From: Actinomycetota bacterium
GTDB lineage: Bacteria > Actinomycetota > CADDZG01 > JAHWKV01
NCBI GenBank assembly: GCA_019347725.1
Contig: JAHWKV010000008.1
Location: 1-11,967, forward strand
Length of the DNA stretch: 11,967 nt
Direction of reading: 5' to 3'
In this document: piece by piece, positions 6,650 to 11,967 of the stretch
How the letters are laid out: each line of letters begins with the position of its first letter
How positions within the stretch are numbered: position 1 is the first letter of the stretch
Translations under genes and position numbers: made by a program
Notes under the pieces: model-generated
Seen by the model: the letters and a program-made list of their open reading frames with translations, nothing else
Told to the model about the DNA's origin: nothing
Databases searched by the model: none

Positions 6650-8225
6650 AAATCCACCCGCACGTTAGCTCTCCGCAGTCGAAGTTGCCTATCCACATCA
6701 ATCGCCGCCATATGTCGTAGGGCATCTCCACGGCCGTGAGCACCGGGTAGAACAGCGCCAGCATGATGCCTACACCCACCACCAGGTACAGCCACACCAG
6801 CCGGTTGGCCGTCCTGCCCTTTCGGCGCAAAGTGTTCAGCCCCGCGGCCAGTCCGATCATCATGAACGGCACCGCCGGCGCCATGTAGAACAAAAACAGC
6901 GGTCTGGCCACCAGCAGCCAGGGCAGGTACTGCACCGCCCAGGCGCCGGCGACGACCGACTCCGGCGTCCATCTACGCCGGCTGCGCCAAATTAGCCAGA
7001 GTCCCGCAACCAGTGATCCTATCCACACCAGCGGGTTACCCATCGCCACGATGTGCCGCACCTGGGTGTCCTCCGGCTCAACCTGGACCGAGTCCCAGTG
7101 GTAGGCGACCGGCCGAAGCACCAGGGGCCATGTCCAGGCTTGCGACTGGTACGGGTGGGTGGCGTCCAGGGTCAGGTGGTAGTCGGCCACCCGGTCGTGC
7201 AGGTCCACGAAGGCGAGGACGGATCCGCCTACGCCCTCGACGCACTGAGCTTCCTCCAAGCCCAGGCTGCCGCCGGACAGGATCCGGCCGGAGTCGGCCC
7301 CCGGCGCCACAAAAGCGCAGTCGGCGCCGAGTCGCTGACCGAAGTAATCCACGTAGGACCCCACGTACACGCTCAGCGGCACCAGCCCGAAGGCCAGCGC
7401 CAGGATGGCCACCTCCTTTAGATGGGCCCTGCGCAGGCTCCGGGGAGCCTTACCCGCAGCGGTCGAACGGCGAAGCCTAAGCAGACCAAAGGACCAGGCA
7501 AGAGTGAACAGCCCGGCCGCTGCCATAGGGTAGACCGCCGACCACTTCACCGCCAGAGCCAGCCCGAACGCCGCTCCCGCAGCGATGCGCATGGTCCGCC
7601 CCCTGGAAGGCTCTTCGCCTGAGCCGTCCGAGATCACCTGAGCGCGCACCGCCAGGACGTTTTGCCGGTCCAAAGCGACGAACCAGTAGCCCAGCACGAC
7701 GAAGAAAACCAGGAATATGTCCAGCATGGCTATGCGGCTTTGCACGATCAACAGGAAGTCCGCGGCCACCAGCAGGCTGGCCAGCAGCGCCGTCGAGGTA
7801 TCGAACAGGCTCTCGGTCAAACGCCACACCAGCAGCACCAGCCCCACGCCGAACAGCGCTGCCATCACCCGCCAGCCGACCGGCGTGAACCCGAAGGCCT
7901 GGATCCCGACCGAGATGATCCATTTGCCCAGCGGGGGGTGCACGTAGGACTGCTCCCCCGCCTGGTCCAGCTCGCACTCCTCGGCCGGATAATCGAGGTA
8001 GATACAGGCGTCCTTGGCGTAGTAGGTCTCGTCGAACACCAGAGGATCGGGCTCGTCGAGGCGCACCAGGCGCACCGCAGAGGCCAGCAGCAGGATCAGC
8101 AACAAGGCGATGCGGACGCGCCGCCGGCTGGACTTACCGGCCGGCCGGTCCCCGGTCGCCGGCCCCGAGGCGCGCGGCACCTCCTCAGACAAGGGCGGGC
8201 AACTCGATGGCTGGGGCGCTAGCAT
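6648..8225 (-). CDS. pmt: Protein O-mannosyltransferase (polyprenyl-phosphate-mannose dependent), GT39
   Basis: A 525-residue multi-pass membrane protein. A short cytosolic N-terminus (basic GKSSRRRVR) leads into a first helix and then the first extracytoplasmic loop. That loop has the catalytic acidic pair in VFDETYYAKDA (FDE at about residues 64-66), followed by HPPLGKW (about 96-102); both are family signatures. The end GELTCGWI matches the usual Trp-hydrophobic C-terminus of actinobacterial Pmt. The enzyme transfers mannose from polyprenyl-phosphate-mannose to Ser/Thr of proteins during Sec export. The reading frame extends to a TTG at 8297, but a good promoter lies inside that extension, so ATG at 8225 is preferred. 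It is divergent from the DUF192-rsmI pair, as Rv1002c is from Rv1003 in M. tuberculosis. Confidence 0.93.
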   Translation of the reverse strand: MLAPQPSSCPPLSEEVPRASGPATGDRPAGKSSRRRVRIALLLILLLASAVRLVRLDEPDPLVFDETYYAKDACIYLDYPAEECELDQAGEQSYVHPPLGKWIISVGIQAFGFTPVGWRVMAALFGVGLVLLVWRLTESLFDTSTALLASLLVAADFLLIVQSRIAMLDIFLVFFVVLGYWFVALDRQNVLAVRAQVISDGSGEEPSRGRTMRIAAGAAFGLALAVKWSAVYPMAAAGLFTLAWSFGLLRLRRSTAAGKAPRSLRRAHLKEVAILALAFGLVPLSVYVGSYVDYFGQRLGADCAFVAPGADSGRILSGGSLGLEEAQCVEGVGGSVLAFVDLHDRVADYHLTLDATHPYQSQAWTWPLVLRPVAYHWDSVQVEPEDTQVRHIVAMGNPLVWIGSLVAGLWLIWRSRRRWTPESVVAGAWAVQYLPWLLVARPLFLFYMAPAVPFMMIGLAAGLNTLRRKGRTANRLVWLYLVVGVGIMLALFYPVLTAVEMPYDIWRRLMWIGNFDCGELTCGWI

Positions 8226-8241
8226 CCATAGGGTTCGGGTC

Positions 8242-8272
8242 AGTATAGGAGCCCGGGCCGGGGGTCGCTCAA
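8242..8272 (-). promoter_or_regulatory. Promoter of pmt
   Basis: On the minus strand, -35-like TTGAGC (8272-8267), a 19-nt spacer and a strong -10 TATACT (8247-8242). The -10 ends 16 bases before the pmt ATG at 8225, giving a leader of roughly 10 nt. The spacer is a little long. The site excludes the upstream TTG at 8297 as the main start. Confidence 0.55.
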
Positions 8273-8320
8273 GGCCGCAGGGGTCTTTAGGGCGCAAGGC
8301 ACTTCAAGCGGTCACGGCGG

Positions 8321-8698
8321 GTGAGGTTGATCAGCGAAGCCGATAACAGGCATGGTCTGCAGATGGTCGACCCGGCTCGGCCCTGGGTTGCCATCGATGT
8401 GTGGGAGGCCAAAGGCTTCCTGGAGCGAAGCCACGGCCTGCTGGATGCACCCGCGGTCGGGGCGGGCCGGGGATTGCTGCTGCGGACGCGCCAGGTGCAC
8501 ACTTTGGGTATGACCTTCCCCATCGACACCGTGTACTTGGCCTCCAACGGCACGGTGCTCAAGACCAAAACGCTCCAGCCCTGGCGGATCGGCCCATTGG
8601 TATTGCGGGCGCGCTGGATAATCGAGATGGATGCCGGAGAGGCGGCTCGACGCGGCATCACCCCGGGGACGCGGCTGGTTAAAAGGCCCCGCGGCTAA
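8321..8698 (+). CDS. DUF192 family protein
   Basis: A 125-residue protein with the DUF192 (PF02643) pattern: VAIDVWEAKGFLERSHGLL, then LLRTRQVHTLGMTFPIDTVYL, a central TLQPWRIGP, and RARWIIEMDAGEAARRGITPG towards the end. The H-T-x-G-M-x-F-P-I-D core is the family hallmark. The biochemical role of this family is not established. There is no signal peptide, so it is probably cytosolic, unlike many DUF192 proteins that are exported. GTG at 8321 is chosen because the N-terminal LISEADNRHGLQMVD resembles homologues; ATG at 8363 is the alternative, and neither has a strong ribosome site. rsmI starts 4 bases after its stop, so the two are co-transcribed. Confidence 0.85.
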   Translation: MRLISEADNRHGLQMVDPARPWVAIDVWEAKGFLERSHGLLDAPAVGAGRGLLLRTRQVHTLGMTFPIDTVYLASNGTVLKTKTLQPWRIGPLVLRARWIIEMDAGEAARRGITPGTRLVKRPRG

Positions 8699-8702
8699 AT
8701 CC

Positions 8703-9542
8703 ATGAAGGGCAAGCTCTACGTGTGCGCCACGCCGATCGGCAACATGGAGGACGTCAGCTACCGGCTGGTGCGCATTCTGGGCGAGGTGGATCTGGTGGC
8801 CGCCGAGGACACCCGGCGGACCCGCAAGCTGCTAACCCACTACGGCGTGCAGGCGCGCCTGAGCGCGTACCACGACGCCAACGAACGCAAGCAGACCTCG
8901 TACCTGACCGACAAGATGGCCAAGGGCACCCGCGTGGCGCTGGTAACCGATGGAGGCATGCCCGGCGTATCCGACCCGGGCTTTCGTCTCATCCGGGCCT
9001 GCATCGACTCGGGCATCGACGTAGAGGTGATCCCGGGACCTTCGGCCGTGCTGACTGCGCTGGTGCTGTCGGGTTTGCCTACCGCGCGGTTTTGCTTTGA
9101 GGGCTTCTTACCGAAGGCGGCCACGGCCAAGAGCCGCCGCCTGGGCGATCTGGCCGACGAGGAGCGCACGATGGTGTTCTTCGAGTCGCCCAGACGGGCA
9201 AGTGAAACGTTGACGGCGATGCGTGAGGCGTGGGGGAACCGTTTTGCGGCGGTGGCCCGTGAGTTAACGAAGATGCATGAGGAGGTGGTGAGAGGCACGA
9301 TCGATTCCGTGCTGGAGCAGCTGGAAACTCCCCTCCTCGGCGAAGTCGTGCTCGTAGTGTCCGGGAGGGAGGCGAGACCTGGCGGGCTCGACGCCGCCAT
9401 AGCGTACGCCCAAGACCTTGAGCGGGGTGGAACCCGCAAGTCTCAAGCCGCCGCTACCGCAGCCGCCAGGTTCGACGCACCCAGACGCTCCGTCTACGAT
9501 GGTCTGCTGGAGCAATCTCCAAATCCCGGTGACCCGGGATAA
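8703..9542 (+). CDS. rsmI: 16S rRNA (cytidine-1402-2'-O)-methyltransferase
   Basis: A 279-residue SAM-dependent methyltransferase of the tetrapyrrole-methylase fold. Diagnostic stretches are LYVCATPIGNMEDVSYR at the N-terminus, VAAEDTRRTRKLLTHYG, VALVTDGGMPGVSDPG, VIPGPSAVLTAL and FFESPRRASETL. It 2'-O-methylates C1402 in the decoding centre of 16S rRNA together with the N4-methyltransferase RsmH. The frame extends upstream to 8631, but that part overlaps the DUF192 gene; ATG at 8703 gives the standard N-terminus. It ends 5 bp from the convergent abrB-like gene. Confidence 0.97.
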   Translation: MKGKLYVCATPIGNMEDVSYRLVRILGEVDLVAAEDTRRTRKLLTHYGVQARLSAYHDANERKQTSYLTDKMAKGTRVALVTDGGMPGVSDPGFRLIRACIDSGIDVEVIPGPSAVLTALVLSGLPTARFCFEGFLPKAATAKSRRLGDLADEERTMVFFESPRRASETLTAMREAWGNRFAAVARELTKMHEEVVRGTIDSVLEQLETPLLGEVVLVVSGREARPGGLDAAIAYAQDLERGGTRKSQAAATAAARFDAPRRSVYDGLLEQSPNPGDPG

Positions 9543-9547
9543 GGAGG

Positions 9548-9799
9548 CTAAGCCGAGGCGGCCTTGCTCAAACCAGCAAAGCAAGAGGAGCACACCATCC
9601 GACCGCCGTATTCCTTGAGCTCTTCAGTAGAGCCGCAAAATACGCAGGAATCCTGTCGCGGGGTAAGGACAATCCGATCTTCCTCAAGCGAGATGTCCAG
9701 CACTCCACCCTCTTTGAGGTCGAGAGACCGGCGAATCTCTGCGGGTATGACGATGCGCCCGAGCACATCCAGCTTTCGACTCATGCCTGTGTTTTTCAT
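9548..9799 (-). CDS. abrB: AbrB/SpoVT-family transcriptional regulator with C-terminal zinc knuckle
   Basis: An 83-residue protein. Residues 1-46 are a swapped-hairpin AbrB DNA-binding domain (MKNTGMSRKLDVLGRIVIPA then EIRRSL), closely resembling the first 50 residues of Bacillus AbrB and SpoVT. Residues 52-73 carry C52-x2-C55 and C70-x2-C73 (CVFCGS and MVCSSC), a small zinc-binding tail seen in clostridial AbrB proteins. AbrB proteins bind DNA as dimers or tetramers and control transition-state genes. ATG at 9799 gives the family N-terminus. A perfect AGGAGGTG ribosome site lies much further upstream (9832-9839) and fits GTG at 9820 better, which would add seven residues (VRILSSG). The gene sits between rsmI and metG on the opposite strand, exactly as in B. 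subtilis. Function is inferred from the fold and this synteny. Confidence 0.9.
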   Translation of the reverse strand: MKNTGMSRKLDVLGRIVIPAEIRRSLDLKEGGVLDISLEEDRIVLTPRQDSCVFCGSTEELKEYGGRMVCSSCFAGLSKAASA

Positions 9800-9831
9800 A
9801 CCAGACGATAGTATCCGCACTTTACGATTAA

Positions 9832-9839
9832 CACCTCCT
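9832..9839 (-). promoter_or_regulatory. Perfect Shine-Dalgarno sequence of the abrB-like gene
   Basis: AGGAGGTG on the minus strand. It is 11 bases from the in-frame GTG at 9820 and 32 bases from the ATG at 9799 that family alignment favours. It therefore either drives the slightly longer GTG form or marks a leader; it is the one site in the window that bears on this start choice. Confidence 0.6.
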
Positions 9840-9860
9840 GTTTTGCCACTAAGGTGGGAA

Positions 9861-9890
9861 ATAGTAGCAACTTTTGTAGAGATAGGACAA
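9861..9890 (-). promoter_or_regulatory. Candidate promoter of the abrB-like gene
   Basis: On the minus strand, TTGTCC (9890-9885), an 18-nt spacer and TACTAT (9866-9861) lie in a markedly AT-richer stretch than the rest of the window. Transcription would start near 9854, and the leader would contain the AGGAGGTG ribosome site. A further TTGTCT-16-TATTGT pair lies just upstream, so the exact promoter is uncertain. Confidence 0.4.
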
Positions 9891-9948
9891 TACCAGACTA
9901 ACAGAAAGAGACAAGGCAATAGAGACCAATTCAAACGCGGGCCTGGAC

Positions 9949-9952
9949 GGAG
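9949..9952 (+). promoter_or_regulatory. Ribosome-binding site that points to an ATC start for metG
   Basis: GGAG at 9949-9952 is 8 bases before ATC at 9961, the codon where the methionyl-tRNA synthetase family normally begins (start codon then FYITTPIYY). No other ribosome site of similar quality precedes a possible start. Confidence 0.45.
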
Positions 9953-9960
9953 CTGACAAC

Positions 9961-11505
9961 ATCTTCTACATAACAACCCCCATCTACTACGTAAACGACG
10001 TTCCCCACATAGGGCACGCCTACACAACGGTGGCCGCAGATTTCGTGGCGCGCTATTACCGGCTGGCGGGTGAGGAGGTATTTTTCCTCACCGGCACCGA
10101 CGAGCACGGCCAGAAGATCGCTCAGGCGGCGGAGGCCAACAACGTCGACCCCAAGGCCTGGTGCGACGCAATGATCCCGCGCTGGAAGCAGGTCTGGGGC
10201 GAGCTGGAGATCTCCTACGACGACTTTATTCGCACCACCGAGGCGCGCCACACCGGACCCGTGCAGGAGCTGGTCAAGCGCCTCTACGACCAGGGGGACA
10301 TCTACCTGGATACCTACCGGGGCCCCTACTGCGTCGCCTGCGAGGCCTTCTACCAGGCGGGGGAGATCACCGACGACCTGTGCCCGGTCCACGAGCGCCC
10401 CGTGCAGTGGCTGGAGGAGGAGAACTACTTCTTTCGGCTAAGCGCCTACGCGGACCGCCTTGTGGAGCTGTACGAGAAACATCCGGAGTTCGTCCAGCCC
10501 GACATCCGGCTCTCCGAGGTGAAGCGCTTTGTGAAGGGCGGGCTGCAGGACCTGTCCATCTCGCGTACCTCGTTTTCCTGGGGAGTGCCGATCCCGTGGG
10601 ATCCCAAGCACGTCATGTACGTATGGATCGATGCGCTGCAGAACTACACGACCGCAGCCGGCTACCTCGCAGACCCGCAGCGCTTCGCTCGCACCTGGCC
10701 GGCCGACATACACCTGATCGGCAAGGACATCCTGCGCCAGCACGCCATCATCTGGCCGGCGGTACTGATGGCCGCGGGTCTCGAGCTTCCCAAGACGGTG
10801 TTCGCGCACGGCTTTTTGACCGTGGGCGGCAAAAAGATGTCCAAGACGAACCTGACCGGGATCTCTCCGCACGCCTTGCTGGACACCTTCGGATCCGATG
10901 GCTACCGCTACCATTTCCTGCGGGAAGGCACCTTCGGGCACGATGCATCGTTTTCCTGGGAGGCGATGGTCGCGCGGTACAACGCCGACCTGGCCAACGA
11001 TCTTGGCAACCTGGTCAGCCGCTCGCTCGCCATGACCACCAATTACTTCGACGCCGTCGTACCCAAGCCGGGCGAGGACACCGAGGGCGAGATCAACCTG
11101 CGCAGGGCGGCTGTGGAGGCCGGGCGGCGCCTGGCCGAGGGGGTGCGCAGCCTGGATATGGCGGGCGCACTGTCCGGCGTGTTCGAGTTCGTGCGGGCCA
11201 CCAACCACTACATCGACGACACCACCCCGTGGGCGCTGGCCAAGCAGCCCGAGCAGCGGGACCGGCTGGCCACCGTGCTGCACACAGTGTGCGAGGCGAT
11301 CCGGCAGATCTCGCTTCTGATCCGCCCGGCCATGCCGGCCGCATCGCGCCGCATCCGCGAGCAGCTGGGCCTCGATCCGGTTGACGATCGCCCGCTGGCC
11401 GAGGCTTTGCAGCCCGGGCAGTCGCTGGTGGGGACCACCATAAAACGGGGCAAGAGCATCTTCCCCAGAATCGACCCGGCCGACAACGGCGAAGGCACCG
11501 GGTAA
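9961..11505 (+). CDS. metG: Methionyl-tRNA synthetase, with a non-canonical start
   Basis: About 514 residues if started at ATC 9961. It is a class I aminoacyl-tRNA synthetase that charges tRNA-Met, including the initiator. The HIGH motif is PHIGH (His16-His19), preceded by FYITTPIYYVN. KMSKT is at 292-296. A single zinc knuckle, C124-x2-C127 ... C141-x2-H144, lies in the connective peptide. The C-terminal anticodon-binding helices include ATNHYIDDTTPWALAK. There is no C-terminal tRNA-binding (EMAP-type) domain. The first ATG, GTG or TTG in frame is GTG at 10030, after the HIGH motif; a protein started there could not be active. Upstream, the frame is open only to a TAG at 9883-9885 and has no canonical start. 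A CTG at 9943 is another option. tatD follows 4 bp after the stop. Confidence 0.93.
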   Translation: MFYITTPIYYVNDVPHIGHAYTTVAADFVARYYRLAGEEVFFLTGTDEHGQKIAQAAEANNVDPKAWCDAMIPRWKQVWGELEISYDDFIRTTEARHTGPVQELVKRLYDQGDIYLDTYRGPYCVACEAFYQAGEITDDLCPVHERPVQWLEEENYFFRLSAYADRLVELYEKHPEFVQPDIRLSEVKRFVKGGLQDLSISRTSFSWGVPIPWDPKHVMYVWIDALQNYTTAAGYLADPQRFARTWPADIHLIGKDILRQHAIIWPAVLMAAGLELPKTVFAHGFLTVGGKKMSKTNLTGISPHALLDTFGSDGYRYHFLREGTFGHDASFSWEAMVARYNADLANDLGNLVSRSLAMTTNYFDAVVPKPGEDTEGEINLRRAAVEAGRRLAEGVRSLDMAGALSGVFEFVRATNHYIDDTTPWALAKQPEQRDRLATVLHTVCEAIRQISLLIRPAMPAASRRIREQLGLDPVDDRPLAEALQPGQSLVGTTIKRGKSIFPRIDPADNGEGTG

Positions 11506-11509
11506 CCCT

Positions 11510-11967
11510 GTGTGGATCGATTCGCACTGCCACCTGGACCGCCTGGAGGACCCGGCCGAGCAGGTACTCGAGCGAGCCCGCGCCGCAGGGGTCGAAGGTG
11601 TGATCACCATCGGCACCGACCTGGCCAGCAGTGCCCGGGCCATTGAGTTCGCAGCCCGGCACAGCCGGGTGTGGGCGACCGTCGGGGTCCACCCGCACGA
11701 CGCCGCTAATTTCGATAGCTCCACGGCCGGCGAGGTGGAACGCCTCGCCGCAAGCGACCGGGTGGTGGCCATCGGCGAGTGCGGGCTGGATTACCACTAC
11801 GAGAACTCGCCCCGGGACGCCCAGCGCAAGGCCTTCGCCGAGCAGATTGGGCTGGCCCACCAGCACGGCCTGGCGCTGGTCATCCACACCCGAGACGCGT
11901 GGGACGAGACCTTCGAGATCTTGCAGGCGGAGGGCATGCCCGAGCGTGCCGTCTTCCATTGCTTCAC
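11510..11967 (+). CDS. tatD: TatD-family metal-dependent hydrolase / DNase, C-terminus cut by the window edge
   Basis: A GTG start at 11510 gives 152 visible residues, beginning VWIDSHCHLD. TatD motifs occur in order: SHCHLD (first metal ligands), TVGVHPHDA, AIGECGLDYHYEN (bridging glutamate), LVIHTRDAWDET and FHCF at the edge. The family folds as a TIM barrel with two metals and acts as a 3'-5' exonuclease or DNase; full proteins are about 250-260 residues, so roughly 100 are missing. It starts 4 bp after metG with no separate ribosome site, so it is probably translated by coupling. The metG-tatD pair is conserved in both Actinobacteria and Firmicutes. Confidence 0.95.
   Translation, partial: MWIDSHCHLDRLEDPAEQVLERARAAGVEGVITIGTDLASSARAIEFAARHSRVWATVGVHPHDAANFDSSTAGEVERLAASDRVVAIGECGLDYHYENSPRDAQRKAFAEQIGLAHQHGLALVIHTRDAWDETFEILQAEGMPERAVFHCF

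Noticed and set aside
8226..8297. N-terminal extension of pmt to TTG at 8297
   Set aside because: The extension contains a good promoter (TTGAGC ... TATACT) and adds residues not typical of the family; ATG at 8225 is the better start.
9820..9960. T-box or SAM-type riboswitch upstream of metG
   Set aside because: The leader is only about 100 bases, and neither the T-box consensus TGGNACCGCG nor a SAM-riboswitch-like fold could be seen.
10030..11505. metG starting at the first canonical codon, GTG 10030
   Set aside because: This would remove the HIGH motif and the preceding strand, which are clearly encoded upstream in the same frame.
10438..11772. Minus-strand open frame of about 440 codons opposite metG and tatD
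   Set aside because: Covers two well-supported genes and has no recognisable motif.

Overview
The window is GC-rich and looks like a chromosomal segment of an actinobacterium, probably a deep-branching or uncultured lineage. Three points support this. A bacterial protein O-mannosyltransferase (pmt) is divergent from rsmI, and metG and tatD follow; Mycobacterium tuberculosis has the same neighbourhood (Rv1002c/Rv1003 ... Rv1007c/Rv1008). There is an F420H2-dependent (DDN-type) reductase. At least one gene appears to be transcribed as a leaderless mRNA starting on GTG. One feature is more Firmicutes-like: an AbrB/SpoVT regulator with a C-terminal zinc knuckle lies on the opposite strand between rsmI and metG, as abrB does in Bacillus subtilis (yabC-abrB-metS-yabD).

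Layout. Positions 1-3087 (minus strand): a GT4 glycosyltransferase and, with a 4-bp ATGA overlap, a GDE/amylo-alpha-1,6-glucosidase-type hydrolase cut by the window edge. This pair has its own promoter. Positions 3163-4864 (minus): pntAB and pntB, the membrane and NADP(H)-binding parts of proton-translocating transhydrogenase; no pntAA is visible beside them. Positions 5041-5457 (minus): the DDN-family reductase. Positions 5604-6440 (plus): a PfkB-family sugar kinase with a palindromic site just upstream. Positions 6441-6647: a non-coding, repeat-rich spacer between convergent genes, with a 24-bp direct repeat interleaved with a 17-bp inverted repeat. Positions 6648-8225 (minus): pmt. Positions 8321-9542 (plus): a DUF192 protein and rsmI. 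Positions 9548-9799 (minus): the AbrB-like regulator. Positions 9961-11505 (plus): metG. Positions 11510-11967 (plus): tatD, cut by the window edge.

The right half is a translation and rRNA-modification block (rsmI, metG, tatD). The left half is carbohydrate polymer metabolism plus redox balance. I see no mobile element, phage, CRISPR array, RNA gene or defence system, and nothing that amounts to a new multi-gene system. The points most worth a second look are metG, which has no ATG/GTG/TTG start upstream of its HIGH motif; the abrB insertion; the repeat module at 6447-6649; and the missing pntAA.
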